DNA from: Limnephilus marmoratus
Taxonomy: Eukaryota > Arthropoda > Insecta > Trichoptera > Limnephilidae
Reading direction: 5' to 3'
Assembly (NCBI GenBank): GCA_917880885.1
Contig: OU862913.1
Coordinates: forward strand, 28,095,286 to 28,159,285
Length of the DNA stretch: 64,000 nt
The position numbers were made by a program, and so were the translations under genes. Each line of letters starts with the position of its first letter. Position 1 is the first letter of the stretch. Positions 55,501-64,000 of the stretch are shown here, one piece after another. The notes beneath the pieces are model-generated. The model was not told the DNA's origin. It did not search any database and was given only the letters and a program-made list of their open reading frames with translations.

Positions 55501-56772
55501 TTGTGCCACATGTAAACCTCATTAATTTGAAAGAACCATCAACTGCAAAAACGGATCTAATCATTTAAAAAAAATTACCATTAGAAGATAATAAAAGAAT
55601 TAATGATTTAAAAACTTCCAAAAGTCAAAATCTGTCAATAAAATTATATCTACTTTTAATAAAATAAATGAAAAAATTAAACCCGCTATTTGCGAAGAAC
55701 AGGTCCCAGCAAAACCGCTGATCAGCGTGAAGAAACTGACGTCTAAAATGATTTCCACCGCTTATCATTAGAAAAATGCTGGCCATACTGAAAACATATT
55801 TATGAAAAGTTATTTAAAGAAATAAAATATTTGAAACATGGTTAAAGGAAGAAAAACAAACAAACGGCTGACAAAGATAGCCTTGTTCGAGACAAAAATT
55901 CACTTGGGTCGCATGAAAAAAATTTTTTTTTTTTTTTTTGTCAATACCCTAAATCACCTGGATGTAAATGTTCAAAAATACGATAATCTTTAAGAAATAA
56001 TGAAGAAGCTCAGATAATTTCCAGTAAAAGTGTATGGGGCGCAGAATCACCAAGGTCCCTATTCATAAATGAAAAATAAAATTTAGTTGTAAGGATTTTC
56101 CTAATAATTTTTAAAGAACATCAATAATTCGAAATGACGCTTAACATTCTAAAACAAAATTTCAATCTGAAACCGATTAAAATCACAAGAAAGAATTTTT
56201 AAATAATTATTAACTTACATAATTTGATTATTATTGTGGTCCAATTTAAATTGTACTCGGCAATATAACCTATATCCCAGATTAACGCCATGTGATATCC
56301 TGAAGCCATGAATGCTACTTGTGACAAACTGAGGCTAAACATACCTACAACTTCTGAAAACAAATTAGAAAAAATAATTAGACGGTTTTGTATTTTCATG
56401 TATTGAAAAAACAAGGAATATGATAAAATAGATCGTTCAAATTCAACGAACAATGAAGATTCAAATAGTCATTAATGGTTACAAAGTTTGTCATAATTAA
56501 TCTGCGAGACGCGAACAATAATTTGAGCATTGATTAATTAATCACGGCTACAATAATAGTCTCAAAGGGAGTTGAATAAAAGAATTAGTTTGATCCAGGC
56601 TGACACAAGAGAATTTGCAATAATAAGTTAGTATAAAAATGTTCAAAATGACTTACATGTGAATGCAGGTAGAAACGCAGAACACTTCACAGAATTCATC
56701 ATCCAAAAAAAATGTGTACCCACAAGATAATATAATTAAAAACGAAGCAAAATATGATAAAATAGTTCAAAA
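52538..56772 (-). other. Interior of the second LTR element, unrecognised
   Basis: AT-rich (about 4.2 kb). Scattered minus-strand frames of 65-90 codons (52711-52923, 52860-53129, 53839-54048, 56199-56453) have no retroelement motif. Confidence 0.45.
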
Positions 56773-56788
56773 CCACGCTGGGTCGCCA
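56773..56788 (-). promoter_or_regulatory. Primer-binding site (tRNA-Arg type)
   Basis: Minus strand TGGCGACCCAGCGTGG, one base after the 5' LTR. TGGCGACC matches the complement of insect tRNA-Arg ends. Confidence 0.7.
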
Positions 56789-56789
56789 C

Positions 56790-57484
56790 TGAAACGTTAT
56801 ACGTCACGTGATGCCAAAATATATAACGTAATAAAATAGGTTCTATTTAAACCTCGTAGTATGAATCTAAGATATCTTAACTGACAGTATTGAATTGAGG
56901 TTATAAAATGTTGCAAATAGAAATGTAGGAAGGCATAGCTCATGGTAGGTAAAACATGTGGATTGGAAACAATACTAAATGAAATTAAAGGCATTAATAG
57001 GTAAGATAAATTTTAATAACAAATTAGAGGGATTGACAAAATTTAAAGACTACAATAATTAAATAATTAATCATCAGGGTGCGGTGACTGCTCAAGGAAA
57101 ACAGTCATACTAAATCATAATGCTTCTACGTTAAAAAAAAGGATAAAAGGCGCCAGTCGTTTATTAAAAGCCCTAATACTATTAAACGACAAATAGTGTG
57201 AAATGATTACATGAGAAAACCAATAAATAAAGTAACGTTACGTGGAAAGCTACATGATGAAACTCTTCTGTGAAATATTCCGCCCGCCGTGTTTCTTGCC
57301 TGGACTCACATGTCTCACACGTCTGTTCGACTCGCCGCCTGGATCAAACTGAAGTACTTCCGTGCACGCAACGCTCTCGAACTCTTGCTAGACAAGGCCA
57401 CCAACCTCGGGAAAACAATCGGCGCCAACCGCACCGGTCAAATCCAACGAGCAATCTAATGCCGTAGCGGTTCTTACCGCTACA
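56790..57484 (-). repeat. 5' LTR of the second LTR element
   Basis: 695 bp, TG...CA on the minus strand; pair of 51829-52524. Confidence 0.93.
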
Positions 57485-57637
57485 ATCTAACTTAATCTAA
57501 CTTAATCCAACTTAATCTACTTAATCTAACTTAACCTAACTTTATCTTACTCACACATACTCAAAACATATATTTAATAAATCTGCAGTTCATAACAATA
57601 GTTGCAAAGAAACCATAAAAATAACATGTAATCAACG
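57485..57637. repeat. 10-bp array, right part, and following DNA
   Basis: (atctaacttaa)-type units with a few changes to about 57545, then AT-rich DNA to the RTE junction. Confidence 0.8.
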
Positions 57638-58220
57638 CTAAAAAGCCTCTAGTCTCCGTTTATCTCTTTCGGATAGGCACCATGTTTCGCAGCCGTACAT
57701 CAAGATACTCCATACATAGGTCTTGATGAGGAGTATTCTCAGTTTCAGGTATATATTATTCGATTCTATTATTTTCGACCTTTTATTGAATGCAACCCTA
57801 GCCTGGTGTATACGGCTGTCGACCTCGCTCTTAGACCGACCGTCCCATGTTATTTTGCTCCCGAGGTAGACAAACTCCTTGGTGTTCTTTAGTGGAACTC
57901 CTGACATCTCTACTCTCATCTGATGTTGCGTTTGGCCTACAGTCAGCAGCTTTGTTTTGTCTTTATTTATCTTCATGTTGTAATTGTTTTGAAGAATGCT
58001 TTGCATGTTTGTTAAGGCCTCTTGCAGTTCTTCTTCGCTTTCAGCAACCAAAGCAATATCGTCAGCAAACCTTATCATATCCACCTTTTGCCCGTGTATC
58101 TTTACACCTTTTCTGTGACTCATTCTCTCTCTCAAGTCATCAATCGCACTTTGTATATAAGCGTTAAAAAGAACAGGTGACAGAGAGCATCCCTGTCCCA
58201 CCCCTTGTCTTATACTGGCT
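57638..58220 (-). pseudogene. RTE-like LINE reverse transcriptase palm and thumb
   Basis: RQGVGQGCSLSPVLFNAYI (motif B), then IRFADDIALVAESEEEL with catalytic FADD (about residues 45-48 after M 58201) and NKDKTKLLTVG, FVYLGSKITWDGRSKSE, LKTYVW-like IKTYVWSILMYGCETW. These are standard RTE/craCK-type blocks. The ORF is open for 187 codons and ends at the junction with the satellite DNA. Motif A and the endonuclease are absent (5' truncation). Confidence 0.88.
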
Positions 58221-58225
58221 TCTTT

Positions 58226-58749
58226 AACTCATCCTTTTATCTCATCCTACTACTCTTAAAATAATCTATAGTGCCCTAGTGCGAAGCCATTTAGATTACG
58301 GTACATTTTTTGATCCTCTTCCTAAATATTTGGATAAAAAATTTGAATGAATTCAATCCAAAGCTCTCAGATTGATTATTAGAGCGATGAAATCTTCTCC
58401 AATTAATTCTCTTCAGGTAGAATGTGTTGATCCTCCCTTAATTTTTGAGAAGACCATTTCTGACTGATAAATACATATATTCTGAAATCTTTTTCTATCT
58501 ATCGTTTAAAACAAAGCCTTGATCACTTGTTCAATAATTTGAAGAACGACAATATATTGACAGATAAAAATCGATTTTCTCTCGTTCTAAAAAGTTTTCT
58601 TTCATTCAAATCTCTGTCTTCTTCCCTACAAAATCTACAGAAAGAACTTATCCTTCCTATTTTCACAATCCCATTTGATTCTATCCATTTTATCCTCAAC
58701 ATAATAACTTCTGATTTTCGGACTAACATTTTAATCTCATCTAATCAAA
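58226..58749 (+). pseudogene. I-type LINE RT thumb and connector
   Basis: Reads SHPLILLLLLKIIYSALVRS, HLDYGTFFDPLPKYLDKKFE and SKALRLIIRAMKSSPINSL, then LQVECVDPPL. This is the thumb of I/Jockey-type RTs; it continues the frame of MMRAVSRVW at 50640. Stops at about 58348 and 58469 break it. Confidence 0.72.
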
Positions 58750-59676
58750 ATGTCGAGGAAAAATTTTAAAAACATTATTTCATCCAAGTATCCTGGATTT
58801 TCACTCATTTATACAGATGGTTCTAAGTCTGAAAACAAAGATTGTGAAGCTGCGGTGCATATTCCCGAATTCAATTTAGATCTGTCTTATAAATTGCCTA
58901 AAGAAATTTCTATATTTACTGCAGAATGCTTCGCAATTGGACAAGCTTTAATTCAAATCCAGCTTCTCAATATTCATCGAATCTTACTGTGCACTGATTC
59001 TTTTAGCGCAGTACTGACAATTTCTTCAAATATAATTCATTATCCAGAAGACTACATTATAGGTAATATCAAAAATACCCTCAAGTCATTGAATGAATTA
59101 AATTTCGAGACAATATTGGTTTGGATCCCTGGTCATTTAGGAATTGAAGGTAACGAAAAGGTCGACTCCCTCGCTGAATTTGGAAAAATTTCTGGCTCTA
59201 TTCCTTTAGATTTTAGAATTCCGTTCTCTGACTTCATCACTATTCTTAAATTCAACATGATTCGCTCCTGGGAAGAAAATTGGGCAGATACGAAAACCCG
59301 AACTAGTGCTTTCTATGCTGGAATCCAAAACCATATTCCAAGTAAACTTTGGTTCCACGGCAAGAAAAAATACAAAAGATTTATTTCCTGTATCTCGAGA
59401 ATGAGAATCGGTCACTGCTCTGTTGCATCCCACTTATTTAAAATCCGAGTCCAAGATAGTCCAATCTGTCAGTGCGGCGTGGAAAATGAGACTCTTGAAC
59501 ATGTGTGTTCTTTAATTGTAAAAATCATTCGTCCTTCAAAGGCATTTATCGTTTACTTATTAAAATCACCCACCAATCTCCCCTTAGTATTCCATATTTG
59601 CTTTCTCTCAATAATTCTGGAGGTTTTTCCGTTCTATACAAGTTCATACATAGACTTAAATGACTTCAATTTGTGA
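58750..59676 (+). pseudogene. I-type LINE RNase H domain and C-terminal zinc motif
   Basis: 308 open codons from ATG 58750. RNase H1-like core: Asp23 in YTDGSKS, Glu59 in TAECFAI, Asp83 in CTDSFSAV, His129 and Asp139 in WIPGHLGIEGNEKVDSLAE, so all catalytic residues are present. A C-terminal zinc-like motif follows (CQCGVENETLEHVC). It would remove RNA after first-strand synthesis. The Met is not the true start: the domain belongs to the long ORF2 and is open by chance of late decay. Confidence 0.88.
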
Positions 59677-59679
59677 GAT

Positions 59680-60135
59680 TTTCCATGCCCTTATAGATTT
59701 TTCATAAAATATAATCATGTCCCTTAATTTTAACGGCACATAGCCACTCTCTTTACGGTGAATTGCCTTAAACAAAAAAAAACCCACTGCGCATCCTACA
59801 CCTGCACAAGGAACACAATTAAATTTGCTAGGAGAAATAAATTTAAGATGATGATTTTGAATCTTCAGAATGATTTTTATAAAACCGTTTTTTTTAAATT
59901 TCATTCTTAACGAGGTGCGAAATGTGTTTAAAGGATCTAGAGTAAGCGTTCAAATACGAAGAGAAATTAATGAAAATAAGGAAGTGTTGTATAAAAATGA
60001 GCCTATAAAAAAAGTCGTTTTCCATTTAAGCGCGTATGCGAAAATATTTAACGAAGAGTGACTTAAAAAGATCAAAAATATCATCGACTTGTGAGTGTTT
60101 CGATATTCATAATTTATTAAATTATTTCTTGTTTT
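59680..60135. other. LINE 3' UTR and AT-rich spacer
   Basis: 3' UTR to about 59860, then AT-rich DNA with short frames only. Confidence 0.45.
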
Positions 60136-60139
60136 TACA

Positions 60140-60480
60140 TTGCTCCCACACGGCCCGGTGGGATATATTTCTCCTAAGGGCATATGTCATCTTTGGGATG
60201 CTGTGTGGAAGCCCTTCTAAGGAAACGAAGAAGAGACGGAAGGAAAAAAGTGTGAGGGGTGGGTAGGAACCTGGGGGTCAGTATGTTCAGGAGTGACGGG
60301 CATATGAATCCATGCCTCCCACTGCGGTACAAGGCTATGTTCCGAAAGAGTTCTGCTGGAGAGATCAAAACGTCTCCCTCAACCAATCTCTCCAAATCCG
60401 GCCTGTTAGGCAGGTGTTGTTGGTTATGCAATAAATGGTTACCGGAGCGGCGTGGTACCCAGACCCTCCTCCTAAATTGA
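60140..60480 (-). repeat. Family A, minus copy 8
   Basis: From acggcccggtgggatat and gggatgctgtgtggaagc to gttggttatgcaataaatgg-taccggagcggcg; part of the middle is missing. Confidence 0.75.
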
Positions 60481-61217
60481 TAATTATCCCCTTCATAAAT
60501 CTCAGTGAACTTTTTCGTACTTGTAACATGTATATTAGAACAAATATGTTTTCAATAATTTTCCGAGTTATACTACACGATTTTTTCCGTGGAAGCAATT
60601 TAATATTATAACCGTTTCGCTCCACAAATGTAAAGGTATTGTCTTTAAGAAGCAATACCTTTTCATTTTTGAAGAGTTTTAAAACTCTTGGGAAATGTGT
60701 TATAAATGAAGTAGTTATGTACGAGTATCAATATTTCAAATTCATTAGGGATGGATAGTGTTATTTCACAATTTAGTATTGTTGCGGACGTCTTTATCGG
60801 AGAAATAGAAGATGAGTAGTGTTGGCTCAACTTCCTCGTTTTCTTTTTCCCGTGGCTCTGCGGGCACCCTCCCCTGCGCTGGCATTGTTTGAATGCTATA
60901 GGAAACGGTCGGGCTACCTATTTACGCTTAAGCACCGTACCGTTTCCTCCTCCGCTCCCCGCTGCCGAGCCTACCCGCACCATGCCACAGTGGGCGCCCT
61001 GCCGACCAATCAGAAGGAAGATAAGCATTTGGTCGGTAGCTTATGATTTAATATTGTTTTGAGTAATGTTTTAATGTTGATTCACAGGAGTTCGGCCTAT
61101 AAGTTGGTCTAATAAATGATATTGAAAGGTAGGCCGAACTCCACTTTACATGGTTAGATAAAAAGTTATGTTGTAAATGTTAGTTTTAAGTCACATATTT
61201 AGAAATCCCCTGAAAAT
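60481..61217. other. Spacer with a GC-richer stretch and a hairpin
   Basis: 60830-61030 is GC-rich and shows no gene. ggagttcggcct (61087-61098) and aggccgaactcc (61131-61142) form a perfect 12-bp stem with a 32-base loop. Confidence 0.5.
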
Positions 61218-61614
61218 TGTAGGGCCGGGGACCCACGAATAATTTTGTAATTGTATTTTCTTGATGAATAAACATGCTAGAGAGAGATGGTTTTGGTCGG
61301 CAGAGAGAACACAGATAAAAGGGTAGCCCAAAAGGTCAAAACTCCCGCCACGCGAATCGTGGCGGAGGTTATGACCTACGAAACATAATTAATTAAACGG
61401 ATAGGGTCGCACCGAAGCCTCCACTCGGTCAAGGAGGTTTGGCATAAATAGCGATGCGGCCCCGGAACAAGACACTCTAGTTCAGAACACCGACAGCTAC
61501 ACTTCTCTCTCTCTGCCACCGGACCATCTCTCGACGGAAATTCACCCAGAACTCGACTTTGATTTCACGAGAGATACAGCGGCTGTTATAGACTTACCGC
61601 CCCCCTATGTTACA
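61218..61614 (+). repeat. Possible solo LTR
   Basis: TGTAGGGCCGGGGAC at the start and CCCCTATGTTACA at the end (TGTA/TACA); inside, cataaatag at 61443-61451 sits about 35 bp before gttcagaac, like TATA and initiator. No second LTR, primer site or target duplication is visible, so the limits are uncertain. Confidence 0.35.
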
Positions 61615-61649
61615 GTCTATGTGAGCGGCGGACACGTCACTTACAAGTA

Positions 61650-61755
61650 TATACCTATTTGCTGCACTTTCCAGAGTGGAAGCTAGTATCATTATCACTC
61701 TGGTGTAAGACCACCATTTAGAATTGAAACGTTTTTTTCAATGGCTTTAGCTTTA
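61650..61755 (+). mobile_element. SINE family B, internal fragment
   Basis: gcactttccagagtggaagc, ctctggtgtaagaccaccat and ggctttagct match the SINE body; head and tail are absent. Confidence 0.65.
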
Positions 61756-61764
61756 AGTTCATAA

Positions 61765-62098
61765 GCTGAGGCGTTTCCAGGTCTTGGCAGCGGATGCGTT
61801 TGTCCTCCTGCTGCGTGGCGGGCCGGATCGAGAGAGACTGGTTGATAGAGGCCTTTTGACCTTTCCAACCGGACTCTCTCGACTCATCTCCTTGCACCGC
61901 AGTTGGAAGGATTGATTCATACGTCCATCACTCCTTTACACACTGGCACTTAGATTCCTACCAACCTCTTATACCTTTTTCATTCCCACAACTTTCTATC
62001 CTTCCTTTCCTTAAAAAGACACCCGGCATCGCCTAATACGTCATAGGCCCCGAGGGAAATTATTTTCCTCAAGGCCTCCTGTGTCGAGATATTGTAGA
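61765..62098 (+). repeat. Family A, plus copy 9
   Basis: From aggtcttggcagcggatgcg to gtcataggccccgagggaa and caaggcctcctgtgtcgag. Confidence 0.78.
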
Positions 62099-62599
62099 AA
62101 AAACCTGCAATATTTGTGTACAAATATTTTAGTTTTAAAAATAAAACGCTTATAAATAATAAAATCAACGAAATTTTTTTTGTGGTTGTATTCGACTTGC
62201 AAGTTTTCTTATATTAGCATTTTTGAAGTAGAGTCACCTAGTATTGCGTCTAAATGTGAATCCGATAACCATAAATTGTATTCTCGATAATTCCGAATTG
62301 AAAAAGCTTGCTCACAAATTACTAAACATGGTAATTATTTGCTCAGCAAACTATTTTAACTCCTTGTAGTTAGTAATAGTAACCCCCACAGTAATTCACT
62401 AAGTTTTTCCTGTAAAAACCACTTTTAGTGTGGTATCACTGTGCAAACCTGTCACGTTGATTTGCAAATTGCTCCCCCTTTGCTATCCCTTCGCTCCCTT
62501 TTCTCGCTCCCTTTTCTCGCTCCCTTTCACTCCGTTGTGTATGATATCGGCCGTCGCGTCTGTTGCGGCGAGAATCTTGCGAGCCGTACCAAGACGCAG
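62099..62599. other. AT-rich spacer, nothing recognised
   Basis: A short pyrimidine-rich triple (ctcccttttctcg) occurs at about 62495-62530. Confidence 0.4.
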
Positions 62600-63330
62600 G
62601 TTGCCGACCCATGGTCTAAAATAACGCCTAGATATTTGATGTTTTCCACACTTTCCAAAGCTTCACAGTGGCAGTAAGAATCAATATTATCTGAATTACA
62701 GTTAGGCTTATGTGTTTTTATCGTGTATGATGTAAGAACTAGGTTGTTCTTTTACAATTGAGCTGAATCTTATGTATTTAGTTTTTGCTATATTTAGTGG
62801 TAGTAGATTTTTGCCAAGCCATTGTTTTATCGAATTGATTCCACTTTGAGCATGTTTATGAGTTTGAGTTCAATCGTCTCCTTCAAATACAGCTACCGTA
62901 TCATAACTCATTTTTGTAAATTATAAATAGAAGAGGATCCAATGTGCTTCCCTTTGGTATCCCAAAGTTAGTGTCTAGTGAGTTACGCACTGTTTTGCCC
63001 ATTTCGAGTTGCTGGCTTCGACCCGTTAAGTAACTCTTTAACATTCGAAGGGCGTACCAATATTTGTTAATCTTTTGAAGAGTAATTTATGAGAAATTAT
63101 ATCAAATGCCTTGGCTAAGTCAGTGCTAAATAGTGCGACTTTTTTCTTACCGCGATCTATTTTTCCAGAAATATGTTCTGTAAGTTGCGCTTTGGCGTCA
63201 TCTGTTCCTCTCCCCGGCCGAAAGCCAAACTGATATTTCCAAGTTTTTGGCTCTCCACATAGTTACTCTATCTATTTTTTCTATAATTTTTGAGAAAGTA
63301 CTCAGCACTCTACAGGTATTATCATAAACT
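62600..63330 (-). pseudogene. Decayed LINE reverse transcriptase
   Basis: On minus, in mixed frames: FSTDLAKAFDIISHKLL (motif A), SYLTGRSQQLE, then FGIPKGSTLDPLLFIIY for the GxPQG block, and a stretch with QINKWL-like words after it. The catalytic xADD is not readable. Many stops. It resembles CR1/Jockey-type RT. Neither end of the element is identified. Confidence 0.65.
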
Positions 63331-63424
63331 GTTATTTGCTTAAATCCATCTTATTTTGTAAATACCCGTTAAACAGAGGAAAATCACGGAATAGTAAAAA
63401 AAATCTACTCTGATGTATTAACAA

Positions 63425-63800
63425 GGAGTTACTTTTTGCTGCACGTTCCAAAGTAGTACCACTGCCCAGGAACCATTTATTGAATAAACAACACTTCTAC
63501 CGTGGGTCCCCCCAAACGGAGTGTTGGCGGTAGAGACATGTGCCCACCAACTGCGTGGCAGGCCGGATCGGGAGTTACTGTTTGAGGGAAACGGCCTTTT
63601 GGCCTCTTCAGCAGGACTCTCTCTGAACATCGCCTTGGACCGCAGTAGAAGGGTATATCAGTCACTCCTGGAGATATTGACTCCAGATTCCTACCCACCC
63701 CTCATACCCTTTTCCTTCCCAGAATTTTAACTCAATCCTTTCCTCAAATGACCCTTCACACTGCATCCCCAAAGATGACGTAGGCCTTAAGGATAAATAT
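63425..63800 (+). repeat. Family A, plus copy 10
   Basis: ccaggaaccatttattgaat, gtggcaggccggatcggg, cagattcctacccacccctc and catccccaaagatgacgtag mark the copy; some internal deletion. Confidence 0.78.
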
Positions 63801-64000
63801 TTTCTATAGGATATGCATTTTCTAAATCTCTTTTTATAACTTTGTTTATATTTTGCTATTTCTTGTTTCTGTTAACTTCTATGTATGTATAGCGAAAAAC
63901 AATTATTAAACTGTGCATTCTTGACTTTTAACATCTATGCTTTTTACAATGCTAATCTAAAGACTTTTTTATGTTAATACTCTGTAAATGTTCCAAAACA
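63801..64000. other. AT-rich right edge, nothing recognised
   Basis: No ORF or repeat boundary seen. Confidence 0.4.

Larger units (their letters stand above)
51829..57484 (-). mobile_element. Second pol-less LTR retrotransposon, minus strand, TSD ATCT
   Basis: Two LTRs of 695-696 bp differ at only a few positions near their 51829/56790 ends. ATCT flanks the element (51825-51828 and 57485-57488). Primer site and polypurine tract show minus orientation. The 4.27-kb interior has no recognisable gag or pol; a minus-strand frame at 53129-52860 (GLTIWTAFFNYSDSIISEV...) is open but not identified. The element sits inside the 10-bp array. Confidence 0.9.
50655..58225 (-). mobile_element. RTE-like LINE inserted in the I-type LINE, itself split
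   Basis: RT palm at 58220-57638, continuation at 51017-50678, both on minus. The frame at the junction (RRLEAF then EM-SYRRLLG) tells that 51018-57637 is foreign to it. The 3' end has gagagaggatgagatcctc. 5'-truncated at about 58225. Confidence 0.82.
47731..59860 (+). mobile_element. I-type LINE (RNase H-bearing), split by an RTE-like LINE and a short element
   Basis: Parts in order: ORF1 with CCHC knuckles (47731-48450), endonuclease (about 48450-48975), linker and RT N-terminal part (48976-50640), then after the RTE insertion (50655-58225) the RT thumb (58226-58500) and RNase H with a terminal zinc motif (58750-59676). The 3' UTR carries an A-run at about 59777. Such an architecture is that of the I clade. 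It has many stops, and the RT catalytic core is missing. Confidence 0.8.

Overview
This window is gene-poor, AT-rich animal DNA, most likely from an insect. The evidence is the LINE families present (CR1/Jockey-like, RTE-like and I-type with RNase H), hAT- and piggyBac-type DNA transposon ends, a tRNA-headed SINE, and an arthropod-style core promoter with a spliced signal-peptide exon. I cannot name the species. No prokaryotic operon or CRISPR array is present. Nearly everything recognisable is transposable-element sequence, much of it nested; several insertion points can be fixed to the base because target-site duplications (TSDs) or reading frames survive.

Left part (1-10680): scattered LINE ends. 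An RTE-like C-terminal tail (721-2093) is split by a 1.16-kb piggyBac-type element with TTAA duplications. A CR1/Jockey-like LINE on the minus strand (about 5728-8150) is split by a 248-bp foldback element. A tRNA-headed SINE (3829-4240) and the first copies of a very abundant repeat, here called family A, also lie here.

10682-18205 is a young LTR element without pol. It has 700-bp LTRs, 4-bp TSD AGGA, a primer-binding site and a polypurine tract. Its 6.1-kb interior holds a four-fold amplified LTR/primer-site junction, a 99-bp and a 45-bp minisatellite, and no recognisable gene.

18593-38608 is one Gypsy-type element with TSD ATGG, inserted in a minus-strand gene of an uncharacterised family (PIN-like domain plus Cys-rich tail); the two gene halves lie at 38613-40060 and about 18495-18588. 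The Gypsy copy is dead, with frameshifts and stops in gag and pol. It has been invaded by a LINE (about 21700-23125) and by a 9.7-kb hAT-type insertion (23621-33306, 8-bp TSD CGTGGATT). The hAT insertion itself holds an inverted RTE-tail cluster, family A and SINE copies, and a second hAT-type element (27375-29676) that carries a further LINE end.

40090-47715 holds LINE scraps, two diverged repeats, a tRNA-like sequence inside a 409-bp element with 32-bp inverted ends, and the only plausible host gene start in the window: a promoter and first exon at 42184-42335.

47731-59860 is a degenerate I-type LINE (zinc-knuckle ORF1, endonuclease, RT, RNase H). It was entered by an RTE-like LINE, that by tandem-repeat DNA (128-bp satellite and a 10-bp array), and that array by a second pol-less LTR element on the minus strand (51829-57484). 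The right end (59861-64000) has more family A and SINE copies, a possible solo LTR, and a decayed RT.

All names come from motifs read by eye; no database search was possible, and clade-level names of LINE fragments are tentative.
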